Both the position numbers and the translations under genes were made by a program. A DNA stretch of 64,000 nucleotides from Escarpia spicata (taxonomy: Eukaryota; Annelida; Polychaeta; Sabellida; Siboglinidae), in the NCBI GenBank assembly GCA_963995525.1, contig OZ023207.1, positions 5,233,944 to 5,297,943 on the forward strand. The letters are read 5' to 3'. The notes beneath the pieces were generated by a model. It was not told the origin of the DNA. It saw nothing but the letters and a program-made list of their open reading frames with translations, and searched no databases. Below, in pieces: positions 12,023 through 24,022 of the stretch (position 1 is the first letter of the stretch; each line of letters begins with the position of its first letter).

Positions 12023-14490
12023 GTGACCTCGACCGGGATATCGTCAAAATAACACAAAAAATGGGTTCCCCATACTCGAAAACCCCCAAAAGTGGTCTCA
12101 TTCGTGGTTCTACTACTTTTGGTTCCAAGTTATTACACAGCCTACTTCTGGACGGCGGCCATATTGAATTTGCTCAATACGGCCGCCACAGCGGGAGTTC
12201 AGCTTGGCTCCCGCGAAATTTTTTAATGTCATGACCATATATAATGCTGATCCAAAAATGGTGCTTGTAGAAAGATGTGAACAATGGAGGTGTTTTTAGA
12301 GGATAAGCCCCCTGACTAAAAACAATATTCACGCTACTAACATCAACACAATCAGGAGATAATCTGTTCCATTCATTCTTTGTGAGAATGAGAACTTTCT
12401 AATATCTAATGTACACTGCTCCTTTACTAATGTAGCTTCACGTCCTCTAGTCCTTCTAGCTCAGGGTTCTGCCAATTGTTGGCCTCAGCAAGATATAAAT
12501 AGTCTATTAATACCCATTCCAAGAACGACAACTTTCTACATTTCAAGTTCACCAGATAATTTTGCGGCGTTAACGATGTGCGTACCGAATACGCCAACCA
12601 GGTGTTTGCTTTTGTGTTGGACTGCCTATAGACCGGAACCCTGCTGCAATGGTTGCTATCTGACAGCAAAGACCTACATTTCGGCACAAGGATGCGATTC
12701 AAAGATCAAAATTGCTATGGCATTGACCCTTTGCACTGGTAAAATGTTGCCCAAGACAGATCTACATGGCGATGTACTTGACATTAATGCCTACCGGACA
12801 AACCAGGAGACCAAGCGTGCGAGGCTGGCAATTTATCGGTATGAAGTTGAGCAGCTAAGACAAACATTGTCTAATGGGACAGAAACTGGCCACTACTATC
12901 CCATCCTTATGTGTCTAGTCTAGACCCCGTGTAAGGATTTAGCCCACATTTACCAGAGCTGAAGACCACGAGTCTAGCTAACGTATGATCGCACGCATAT
13001 TCTGCTGTTAACGACGCTCACATACAATAATTATCACCTTTACCCATGGTTGGGTCGATGTTTTTGTATTAGTTATGCTGGTTGCATAATTTGCACATTT
13101 CTAAAAGTGCCACAAGAGGCCACCTGATCGCGCTAGCCTTGCACACGCACACGCACACGCACACGCACTCGCACTCGCACGCACACACACACGTTCTGGA
13201 TTCAGGTGGCATCATTAATCCACCGCTTACTTCTACTGTTTGTCAGTCACCTACCTTGGCGTCGTCTTAGTCAACGCACGGTTGTTTATGTTTGTCGTCA
13301 TGGTCTGTTATTGCCGGCCGGCTTGATTCTACTGGCTTACACCAACCCGCCGAGCAACACACCAGAGACAAAAATGATCACCATTACACAATTTTGACAT
13401 TTAACTCGTCCTTGCTGACCATTTAATTTCTGGTGTCGCCAGTACGGCATACGAACGTAACTGTATAGTGGCGCCCTCTTGATAGTGGGTCACCATCCTC
13501 TCTTTCCAAGTTTCTCCAATAAACAGAAAGGCATATCGCAAATGTATAAGTAAATAACCCAAATTAGCTCCCTTTGTGTTTTTCAATACATTGCCAATTG
13601 GAAGATTAGAGGCCGACGATCAACTTAAACGAATGGACTTAGAAAACGGCGAATGAATTTTAGGGAGGAGATACTTCCAGATTTCTCCCAAAGTTAGCGT
13701 ACTAATGTGTAGATGTTCCGGAAGCAGGACGTGGGAAGGACTACTGCCGTCTTGTCTGTGAAAGAAAATGTCACTGGAGCCATCAAGAAAGAAGCATATC
13801 TTTCCACTCCGAGTGTCGCGAACTTGTTTCTTCAACATTTCAAGTTATCTAGTAGCCTGCAAATGCCGACTAGCGGAAAATCCTAAAGAGTGTTGTATTT
13901 TCTCCCACGTCTTTCGAGACCCAGTGCTGATACTAAATAAACACACAAGAAGAAAACCCCAAAGTACACGTTTGAAGATTTGTCGGTGAAATATTGCCAA
14001 GTGGAAGATAAATACGTTGAAGATAAATACGATAAATACGCGTGCGTGCGTGTTTAGTGCACCTGTTGCACACGTTTGTCAAAGTACGCAGACCAGGTAG
14101 GTAACTGTTCCAAGTCGAGGGATCTAAGTGGCCACATAATCAAGTTATTAGCAGCTAGCTGAAGCCATCAAGTTTTGTTTGCAATGTTTTATGCAAATTC
14201 TTTAAATATATTAATTCAATGTGATAATGTAATTACAAACGGGGTTGAAACGGCGCAGCATCGAATGCATGGCATACCAGTTCGGTGGTAATCGGTAATT
14301 TAACCCACGTGGTAAACACCGTAAATGATGACAACATTGGCAATATATAGTTTCAGCAAAACTATTAACGTGGCGCCGAGCGAACGAAAGCTCAGCTGTA
14401 AATATGGTAATAATAATAATACACTGTAATATTGTGGGGTCGTATGTAGCACAGGCATCGCAGGCACTCGTTGAGTTTATTCACATTGGA
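12023..14490. other. non-coding stretch with a CA/CG microsatellite
   Basis: No gene supported. A (CACACG/CACTCG)n run lies at about 13,139-13,192. Open frames on both strands at 12,430-12,920 could be degenerate coding sequence from the family at 11-12 kb, but no motif decides it. Confidence 0.4.
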
Positions 14491-14785
14491 GCGCAGTGGC
14501 GCAGAGACTGGAGCATCGGACTCTTAATCGAGAGAAACCATGTTCAGATTTGGTGCTGCCGTTTCGAATCTTGGGCAAGTTCGTTCACTCTACGTTCTCA
14601 AAGGTCACTCGTCTGTATGAATGGCCACCTATACATATTCGTGTATAAATAGTCTTCGCGCATTACTAAGTATTACAGAGTGTCTGAATGCTTCCCAGAG
14701 AAGGCAGTCAGGCAGTAAAGTGTAAAGCGCTTTGAACAGTCCTAAGGACTGGATACTGCGCTATATAAGAACGCACCTTTATGTC
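14491..14785 (+). mobile_element. tRNA-derived SINE, copy 1
   Basis: A tRNA-like head (CGCAGTGGCGCAG, then TTTCGAATCTTGGG resembling a B box) is followed by a body ending in AAAGCGCTTTGAACAG and GCGCTATATAAGAA. Two further copies occur at 59,117-59,440 (inverted) and 62,558-62,698 (3' part only). The CGCTTTGA...CGCTATATAA tail is typical of widespread metazoan SINE families. Length about 295 bp. Confidence 0.75.
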
Positions 14786-14812
14786 TTATTCCATTTCTTC
14801 TTAACCTCCGCT

Positions 14813-17354
14813 GACATGCTACGACAAGATAGAAGAGACATGCTACGACAAGATAGAAGAAGAAGAAGAAGAAGAAGAATTTTCTTTTATTTGACCCATT
14901 TCAAATAATACATACAAAATTCATTTAAAAAAATAAAATTTTACAAAATTAATATATAACCTTTTAAATAACGAAAAGTTAGGGTCAGGAGACTCCTCTA
15001 AGACTATGGTAGTCGCTATCGAGGAGCCACCTTTTCCAATAAAACTTGAACTGAATCAATAGATCACCTAATAAAATTCTTCCAGAAAAAGAAGAAGAAA
15101 AAAAACAAATAACAAAAAAACATAATATGTATGCATGTGTGTAGTGTGAGCAAGCTTACATGATTGTTGTGTTTGTCGTTTAGGCACTGTTTTGTATTGT
15201 ATCAAGTTGACAGGTGGTTGTCAGTTCTTAATTTTGCATACATATGTAGCAGTTTTGCCTGGTGCATGTTACTTGATAGTTTTGTAAAAAATAAAGTTTA
15301 ACATACTTGGCAAATCCTTGTGAACTGTGTGTGCTAAGCTTTTCTTTGACAATATCAGGAATGTTATTTAGTAAAAGTGGCAAATTATGCCTAAGACATT
15401 TTTTAGCAAATTCATGTTTAATTTTATAAGTGTATATTTTATTCCTGACTCTTGTATCATGATTATGTACCTCATAGTTAAACATTATCCTCCAGTTTTG
15501 TAAATAAACTGGTAAGTCATTGTGTAAATATTTATAGTAAAATTTTAATTGTTGTAATTTAAGGATGTCATCTACTTTTAACAAGTTGAGTTTTTTGTGA
15601 AGTGGTTCTGTGTGGGAAGTATAATTACTTAAGGTAATAATTCTCATGGCTTTTTTTTGAAGTTTTATTATTCTATTTGATTGAAAGCCCCACGCCATGA
15701 TGCAATAATTAATGTGTGGCACTATTAAAGAATTATATAATATTATTTTAATATGAAGAGGTAACACATGTTTCAATTTATTTAATACGCCAATTTTTTT
15801 AGAACAAGCATTTGCAATTTTTTCAGTGTGCTTTTTCCAGTTTAAATTTGTATCTATAATTAAACCCCAAAAATTAAATTCTTTGACTTGTTCAATATTT
15901 ACATTGTCTATCTTCAGAGTAAGTGTCTGTATATTTTTCTTTGCCTTTTGAAATGTCATGTATTTCGATTTTGCTATGTTTAGCGATAATTTATTTATTT
16001 TGAGCCATTCATTTATTTTTTAAAGTTCTTCATTTATTAAAGATTCTAAATTTTCGTCATGTATGTTATCGCTGAAAGTGTTTAGTGTACTTGATAGAGT
16101 TGTATCATCAGCATAAATTATGAAATTAAACATTTTACTGGCTTTTGCAAAATCATTGATATATATGATGAATAACAGGGGTCCTAAGATTGAACCTTGT
16201 GGTACACCTGTTGTTATTGATAAAATTTTTGATTTTGTATTGTCAATTTCCGTATATTGTTTACGATTTGTTAGGTAACTGCTGAATAAGTTCAGATTTG
16301 TTCCATGTATACCATAATATTTCAATTTGTCAATTAAAATTAAATGGTCAATGGTATCAAAGGCTTTGGAAAGATCTAGGTAAATATTAATGGGTATTTC
16401 ATCCTTATCCAGTTTGGTTATTATTCTATCTATTAATTCTAGTGCTGCGTATTCAGTTGAATGTTTAGGTCGGAATCCATACTGATGGTCAAACAAAAGC
16501 TTAGAGTCTTTTAAATAAGATAATAATTGGTCAAAAATAATTTTTTCAAGTACTTTTGAAATAGCTGGTAGAAGAGATATGGGTCTATAATTTTTGAACA
16601 CTGCTGGCTCACCTTTTTTATAAATTGGAATTACCTTAGCAATTTTTAATTTATCAGGGAATATTCCCGTGGTTAATACTTGATTTATTAATAAAGTTAA
16701 AGATTTGGTTAGTGCAGGTTCAAGCATTTTTAGCAGTTTGGCTGAGAGACCATCACATCCACAGCTACTTTTGTTGGGTAGATTAATTATTGTTTTCTTT
16801 ATGGTATCTTCTTCAACGTATTTAAATGTAAAATTACAGTTTACTATATTGTTTAAATAATATGAATGATCATGAATGCCTTTGTATTTAATATCATTAG
16901 CCAGGTTACTACCTATATTGGTAAATAATGTATTGAATTTATTTGCAATTTCTAGTTTGTCTGCCACAATAGAATCGGATTCTTTAAAATATTTTGGAAA
17001 TGATTTATTAATTTTATGTTTAGACAGGATTTCATTTATGGTTTTCCAAGTGTTTTTTATATCAAATTTAAATTGATTAAAACATTTGTCAAAATATGAT
17101 TGCTTTGCTTTGCGAAAACTTCTTTTCAAAATACTATTGTATGTTTTCAGATTAATCAATAATACGCCATATTCAGAAGATTCAGGGTTTGTGATTTTTA
17201 ATTGTTTGTAAAGTTTGTCTCTGTATCGTATTGAGGTTAGCAAGCCTTGAGTTATCCATGTCGATTTTTTATGTTTATATTTATTAAATTTCACTAATTT
17301 GAAGAGACATGCTACGACAAGATAGAAGAGACATGCTACGACAAGATAGAAGAG
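14813..17354 (-). mobile_element. 5'-truncated non-LTR retrotransposon with long flanking repeats
   Basis: The element reads right to left. It starts at about 17,305, lacks its 5' half, and ends in a (GAA)n/(TTC)n microsatellite at 14,859-14,880, a 3' tail style known in L2/CR1-group elements. On both sides lies the same roughly 47-bp sequence made of two copies of the 24-mer containing GACATGCTACGACAAGATAG (14,813-14,860 and 17,306-17,353). This is either an unusually long target-site duplication or insertion into a pre-existing minisatellite. Confidence 0.8.
15228..17290 (-). pseudogene. reverse transcriptase ORF with a single nonsense codon
   Basis: Minus-strand frame open from about 17,290 to 15,228 except for one TAA at 16,020-16,022, in the segment EEL-stop-KINEWL. 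RT motifs are all intact: NYRPISLLPAISK, IYLDLSKAFDTIDH (A), TGVPQGSILGPLLF (B), IIYADDTTL (C), then the thumb and C-terminal region with MAWGFQSNRIIKLQKKA. No endonuclease is present because of 5' truncation; the upstream residues before KYKHKKSTWI belong to flanking repeats. Close to intact, so insertion was probably fairly recent. Confidence 0.85.
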
Positions 17355-17971
17355 ACATGCGGTTTGTTGGGTCTCTTGCAAAAGATACAAGCAAAGTGGT
17401 GTGAAAGAACTTGCCCAAGTTTCGACATGACCTAAGTGGACTAAAATATCGCCTGCAGAAGTCACATATTCCCTGTTCAATAAAAGATAATGATCTTAAA
17501 ACACTACTTGGGGTTGGTCGCTAGGTGGCGTAAGGTGGTACTTGTTTATATTGTCACTGCGTGATTCAAAATCATTTTTGCAATCTAACGTTTAATTTTG
17601 TCTGTGACACTAGTGTAGAATTAGTGTCAACGTATGGCACTGTTTGCTTAAACAAACATTTTATAAATTGTCACCACCAACGCTATTCAATCTTTTACTT
17701 AAAGGGAATAAAAACATCTATTGCTTGAATTCATATTAAATTAGATCCTGCTATATATTGATCCACCACCAAGCCAAAAAAAATCGAAGAATTAGAAATT
17801 CCACATTTTATGCTGTACATCCGGACATTTTCGAATATGCATATTTTTGGCGCGCTTTTCGGGATGCCGAGATGTGACGTCAGAGTTGACTCTGTCGATA
17901 CAGCGACCGCTTGTTTACATTCATTCTCAGCAATATGACAGCAGAGATGGCTGTGTAATGCGAATATCATC
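17355..17971. other. upstream region of the THAP gene
   Basis: Non-coding. It holds GTGACGTCAGAGTTGACTCT at 17,874-17,893, 79 bp before the THAP start codon. This combines a CRE-like TGACGTCA and an AP-1-like TGACTC. An inverted near-copy lies upstream of the exon at 27.76 kb. Confidence 0.5.
17874..17893 (+). promoter_or_regulatory. CRE/AP-1-like box upstream of THAP gene, mirrored at 27.8 kb
   Basis: GTGACGTCAGAGTTGACTCT. The reverse complement of 27,823-27,842 differs at only two of twenty positions. Both copies lie 59-98 bp upstream of a start codon of convergent genes. It could be a regulatory box or part of subterminal inverted repeats of one transposon. Confidence 0.45.
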
Positions 17972-18514
17972 ATGGTTCATTGTGCGGCATTCGGTTGTAA
18001 TGCAAACTCTTCTAAACATAGAGCAACACACCATTTTTTTCGGTTCCCTACGGATCCAGTTTTATTGAAGAAATGGATCGCAAAAATCAAGCGAGCAAAC
18101 TTCAAGCCGACGAAACACAGCCGGCTTTGCTCCGCTCATTTTGAGAAAAGCTGTTTTGATCGCGATCCGGAGATGTTGGCAACCCTTGGATATCCTGGTG
18201 CTCGAATATCGTTGAAAAGCGATGCAGTCCCAACACTATTCCCGGCAGTAGAAGCTGCATTGATGCCGTCAATCCGCAGAAGACAGGCGTCGACACGGGC
18301 AGGATCGACGGCCGCTTTGCCCGAGTCGAAGGCAAGCGGATCTCGCAAGCGTTGTTCCAGTGCCGCAGTCGCCGCTGCAGGCTCCGCTGCCGCTGTCACT
18401 ACAGCCGGCTCAGCAACTACACCCATGGCTTCTTTGGGGTACCAGGTTCCTTCGACGAGTGGTGAATTTACGAGGTCTGCTTACCGAAAGCGGCAACGAA
18501 TCAAGCCTATATAG
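17972..18514 (+). CDS. THAP-domain protein, N-terminal exon
   Basis: The ATG opens a THAP zinc finger (residues 1-90) that binds DNA: C-x4-C (residues 4 and 9), a Trp in the LKKW context, CSAHF supplying the second Cys and His, and the diagnostic C-terminal AVPTLF. After the domain comes an Ala/Ser-rich, low-complexity tail to a stop at 18,514. A splice donor inside the tail (for example at TACCAG before GTTCCT) could join it to the exon at 21,553. THAP domains occur in host regulators and in P-element and Kolobok transposases. The downstream exon favours a transposase-derived gene. No P-element-type domain is visible. Confidence 0.8.
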   Translation: MVHCAAFGCNANSSKHRATHHFFRFPTDPVLLKKWIAKIKRANFKPTKHSRLCSAHFEKSCFDRDPEMLATLGYPGARISLKSDAVPTLFPAVEAALMPSIRRRQASTRAGSTAALPESKASGSRKRCSSAAVAAAGSAAAVTTAGSATTPMASLGYQVPSTSGEFTRSAYRKRQRIKPI

Positions 18515-21500
18515 ATTCAAGGTAATTCTTACATGTTATATCTACTATTATTATTCTGTAGGTCTAGTATAATGCCTGGACTGGACGGTCTCGTGTGTGT
18601 CAAGGACAAGTGTCAAAATAAGTTATTCAACTTATTGTCATTGTATCCCATTGGTTCCAATCATATCACGGAACTCTTCCTAAGTATCTTATATTCTAAA
18701 TGTTGTAGTTATGCACGATACTACTATAATAAATCTACATATACTCAGTTTTGTGGAAAATTTGAGTGTAATCAAATCGATTCAGGTGACTGTTTTTATC
18801 ATTATCATGGTTACAGGAATGTAAGGCAATAAAACAAAAACGTCAGCAAATTAATTGATGCTAATTTGTTAGTTATGCATTTAATTAATCTATTTACTTT
18901 TACATGCAAATAAGAAATAATTATTTTAATTATACTCGTTGCCGAGTCAGGTTAGTCTGTTATAATAAGTTTTTTAAACCGTAAGAAGCAATACTTGGAT
19001 GTAGAACATTGCAATGTGAATTTGCAGATGGAAGAATAATTATATTTTCAAATGTATTTAACGTTGAATTTGCATAAATTTATTATTATTTGTCATACAT
19101 AACATTTTTTTTTTTTATGACAATACTTGGACTTTATGAAATTGCCATGCATTTTTATCAACATCAAATGTATGTACACATAAAGTACCATGCATAAGTT
19201 AGATATTTAAAACAAAAATTATAAAATTAGGAAGTGGTCTGTCTCACTCTCATAGTTGGAACCAGTTGCTGGCAATCTCCTCCTCTGACACATGACTCAC
19301 TAAAGTCTTATGTCATCAATGACTTCCTGAAGAATTATCCCCCATCAGTATTCTCTGTAGAAACAGTTTATTACAGTGTTTGGCACCTGTCTGCTAATCC
19401 AGCTAATTGGACTCCTTTGTTGTGACTCCTCCACTTGAGTGAGGAACTAAGTGTAGTGTTTGCCCTAGTCAACTGATCAAAGATCAAATCTAATTAATTA
19501 CCAGTTGACATTGCACTTTGTAGGTCTTTCCTGCTATGAATAACAAATACACCAGCCACCTCCAGCTGGCCCACTGCATTCTCCCTCCAGTTAAAATAGT
19601 TATCTGAACCTGATCTACTGGTAATTAATGCATGCTAGGTGGAAATGGCAGGAACTGGGTAACATGTCGGATACTTATTATTACTATAATTAACCCATGC
19701 AATTAACCCATGCCTAACATCACCCTGATCACCATTGCAATTGGTAAACCTTGCAGGTAGATGTGATTAATTATTATTAATATTGAATGGTTACCACATT
19801 GAACACCCTGTAGATTACAGTATGTATTCATCGAGTTAATAATCTATTATGTTTAAGTTTTCAAAAGTAATGTTTTCAATAAATATAATTCTTACAGTAG
19901 ATGCAGCTTTCATAACACACACTATTGTAACACACAAGTAATGTTACATTTGTTACTATAGAATTCTTACAGTAGATGCAGCTTTCATAACACACACTAT
20001 TGTAACACACAAGTACTGTTACATAACACACACTATTGTAACACACAAGTACTGTTACATTTGTTACTATATAATTCTTACAGTAGAGAGCAGCTTTCAT
20101 AACACACACTATTGTAACACACAAGTACTGTTACATTTGTTACTATAGAATTTTTAATATTTCAATAGTAATTTATTGATTTGTATTTTCATAACTCCAG
20201 TGCACAGGCCTATGGTGAATTACATTACAGTGTCATATATTGCTATTGCCTAGTTTCCATTTTATTACAGTTGAATATCGAAGACAATGTACATCATGCA
20301 ATATATACTATTACATTTGAAGGTATTATCATTACATTTTGAATTGGAACTACAGTATGTACCGAGATAAATATTTAGAACAAAAATATAACTATTGTAT
20401 CTTGTATTATCTACTAACGTTTACGGATAGAACATATTTTTCATTTTATGTCTGTATAACATGAATGAATGGAAGACAAAAGAAATGTCACTGCAATTTA
20501 ATAGATTGCAATCAGTGTAATTACACCTTACTGCTTGGTGCATTGCTAATTACTGGCACAAGTCATGATGTTTTTTTAAACAGAAGCTCAGAAATGTACC
20601 AAGGACCATTATTCGGCTCCCACATTATTCATGGGATGGATGTTGGCAATCATAAAACCTGGATAAACTAGTTCAATAGGATACAGAAAGCATAATTAAA
20701 TTTATATTTTGATGCGACATATATTAATAAACATGTATATATATTATATGCCAGTTACTATTACATTGTTTCTGTTATTATATTGTGCTTTGTCCAACTT
20801 ATTGTTACTAATAGGTATTATTATTATTACACCACTCCTGGAGCAGGCTTCCTATTGTGACTATAAAATTGAGTATTGCAGGATTGTTCATGTCTGCAGT
20901 CACATATTGTTATGATAGTCACATATTGTTATGATAGTAACTATATCAATGGATAAGGATTCTACTAATGATGTTACAAAATGTCATTAATGAATTTATT
21001 TGATTTTTAACTTAATGTTATTAAAAAAATCAAGTAAATTTATCAAATAATAAATATGTTCACATTTGGATGTGGGTTGTTGCCCAGCTACCAAGTGTGA
21101 AAATGGTCATTTGTTGTGAAATAATAACAATAAATGCAATGCAAGTTGCAAACCTATCTATTGTATATTTAATAGATGATTAGTTATAACCAAAAATAAA
21201 ATGTTCACAAGTAATATATTGTCACATTTTCCAGGTAATTGTTTGCATAAAAGTGTAACATAACAAAAGTAACTATGTCTCTATGTAGATTCTGTAAGCG
21301 TGATATCAATTATTTATGATGTTTTTATCATAGAATAAACAATACATACCTTGCAACTTGAAATTAATTTATTAATTTGTATTTTTCACAGCTAGGCAGT
21401 CTGTTCACACTTGGAAGCTGGGCAAATGACTAGACAAATGGATGTACTCCTTTCTGACAAGATGGTAAAACACAGGATTTTGTTTGCTTTTGTCAGAAAC

Positions 21501-21552
21501 CTACAACAATTTATTTTTTTGCAAATTCTATAAGGGTCATTTGTTATTTCAG
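18515..21552. other. probable intron of the THAP gene, repeat-bearing
   Basis: Strongly AT-rich, with no supported coding exon. It ends in a typical acceptor, TTGTTATTTCAG, before the exon at 21,553. It contains the minisatellite at 19,893-20,150. Confidence 0.45.
19893..20150 (+). repeat. minisatellite (units of about 70 bp)
   Basis: Three full copies and one partial copy of a unit containing CAGCTTTCATAACACACACT and TGTAACACACAAGTA, separated by ATTTGTTACTATAGAATT. The open frame across it on the minus strand is only the repeat translated. Confidence 0.85.
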
Positions 21553-22170
21553 TTATTTGCTGACATTCTGGCAGCAGCTCGAGATAGTCCACCCTCGACC
21601 AAGAATGGGTCATCTGAAGATACAGCAACTGAATATGACAGCTCTCGTACGGATTCCTGTGATACAGAGGATTCCACACCTGAGTCAGTCACAGCTTCCA
21701 CTCCAAAAAGGAGCAGCAAATGCTTTCAGGTTGACATCAGGCCATCAACTCGCATGAGAAGAGTGCAAGCAGTCTGTGCATCAGAGCAGGTTGCTGTGCA
21801 GGTGACATCAGCAGTGAGGTCAACGAGTGTGCAGTGCAGTTTGTTGACTGGTCCGATTAGTGACTCGAGTGACTAAAACGGGGAGGAAGTGACATCTGCT
21901 GCAGATCCAGAGTATGTTTGCTCTGACAATGAGTCGACTAGTCGTGACAGCAGCAACAGTGACAGCGATGACCATGTCGACCAGTACACTGACACAGAGG
22001 AGGGTGTTACAAACAAGACTCCCTTGAGTAAAGATTGCTGCCCTTCCAGGGAGAGGTACTTCTTGGTGGCAGAGTCTTCACTTCGTCATCTTTTCGCACG
22101 TTGCCGAAACTGCACTGGCCAAACCAATGTCGTAGTGCAGCAGTTTCTCGGCTCAATGGGAAGTTGCCCT
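21553..22170 (+). pseudogene. downstream exon of the THAP-type transposase-like gene, with a nonsense codon
   Basis: Bounded by an acceptor at 21,551-21,552 and a donor GTAAAG at 22,171. The frame is continuous for 206 codons except TAA at 21,874-21,876. The first part is Ser/Asp-rich and acidic. The end, ERYFLVAESSLRHLF followed by CRNC and VVVQQFLGS, matches the segment that follows the THAP domain in many unannotated THAP/transposase-like proteins of invertebrates. Because the same frame continues on both sides of the stop, this is a disabled or recently mutated copy rather than two genes. Confidence 0.65.
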
Positions 22171-22194
22171 GTAAAGATAATAATTGGTCTGTAG

Positions 22195-22850
22195 ATGTGA
22201 AGCTATGCTATTTATTAGCATGTCATAGGTAAAGTGATCAACAAAATGGACTAGATAACTTGTTTATCAATGGGTATTTGCTGAAGCCATATTCTCATCT
22301 GCCTGCAGGGGAAGTATTCCCATGGGTGTTGTTTGGCTTATAACCATTGTCTGCGCACCGTGTGGTGATTCACATTGTGTTACCAGGTCTACACAGTTAC
22401 CAACATTTGGAATGATTCATCCCAGTAACACTGTGTTATGAAACTTGCTTGATGGATTTGTAATAAATATGTCACACAAAAAATGTGATTAAAAATGCTA
22501 TGTCCTTATGATTTTTATGGACATAGTCGTAGGGCACATATATACCCACTGGTAGCATCTCACATATAAGACCCCTAAGGTTACACTAAACCCCTAGGTC
22601 TAGGACATAACCCTTCAGGCTATAACCCATTACCATAATTATTCAATTGTTCTGCATGTTGTTTTAATGTTTATTTTAGTTTATTTTGATTATATAGTAG
22701 CTATATTGTTATGTGTCAGACTCAAGAGTAATACAATTATTGTTCCACATAAATGACATAATCTAGAGCTGTCATTATATATGTCATGATATTATGGTCA
22801 TCTCGCGAACAACTGTCCAACTAAAAAAGTGTGGGTTTTGTCCAGAGGGG
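22195..22850. other. non-coding spacer
   Basis: AT-rich; probably the intron continuing after the exon above. No further exon recognised. Confidence 0.45.
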
Positions 22851-24022
22851 TGATATCGTAAGTAGCTATAACGTCCTAAACTCGATCCGCATAAACCAAA
22901 CAACCATGCTTACGACGTTCGACGGTTCGTAACTTTGTGAAGTTTGTCTTTGACAAGTCTGTTTACAATTACTTCGTCCGATGACCTACTTAGCTACAAC
23001 CTCTTAGCTAACTCTCTGTAAAGCTTTGACACCGCATTTTATAATATAACGTCGTACTAAAAAGATATAATTGTTGTTGTCGACAGTTTTCACACCATAT
23101 GTGTCATTATAATGAAGTTGAAGCTTACCAGTCGGTGTTGCGGGGAGTGCGCATGCGTGATAATACAAAACAAGTTCTCAACATCGGCTCTAAAACTTTA
23201 CTCGAAATTCAAAATTACGTTCTCGATCAAATACTATAGACTCCAGCAAACGACACTAAAGTCTCACTAAATCCAAATAGGCATAAATTACCAACGTCAA
23301 GTATATGTTAGATTCAAAATAAACAACTTTAAACAAGTGGTCACCTCCGCAGACTTCCCGCCAAAACACGCCATCTTGGATTACAAATCAACACCGAAGA
23401 AGCCACGAACCGGTCTACCAAACAGCTAAGTGCCACTAAATCCCACCAAGCACGCTCAAGATAGTCACTTTCAAACCATATTTTAAACTAAACATTAACC
23501 CTAAGCAATAAATATAACGAAGTCGCCCACAGTCGGCCAACAAGCACTACGTATGTAATCTCGTCCCCTAGCAACGATAACGCTACGCCTACGGGCCCAC
23601 CACGGCTACGCTACCACGACTATTTCCATATCAACATAACGTAAACCGTAATCGTTCCATCGTACGCAATTGTAGAGATCCACTTTGATCATAGGCTGCC
23701 ATTATTAACAGAAGGAAAACAGTACCCACAACAATAAACTTTCTACTAACAGGCTCTCCGTCAAGACGTCTTCCCAGTATCGCCCTGGGGCCCAACTAGG
23801 CAAGGCGAAGACCTACATTTTCACTCGCACCACACCAACGTCTTGATACTTATGCACTCTTAAAATTACTAGTAATTTTGAAACAGCGCCGCAGCCTATT
23901 CAACTTGGATCTTTAGCACACCACTTCAATCTTATTTCCAAATATTAACAGTCACTATATACCGACACTGGTTATACCACCCTTTCGACACTCACCTGCG
24001 CGCCAACCACAATCCACCAACA

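Noticed and set aside
12576..12923. 115-codon plus-strand frame and an overlapping minus-strand frame
   Set aside because: Both look equally plausible and neither has a recognisable motif; left as undecided non-coding.
19876..20124. Cys/Tyr/Val-rich 82-codon minus-strand frame
   Set aside because: Repeat translation of the minisatellite.
22035..22232. Second-frame ORF inside the 21.5-22.2 kb exon
   Set aside because: Shadow of the frame that carries the family motif.
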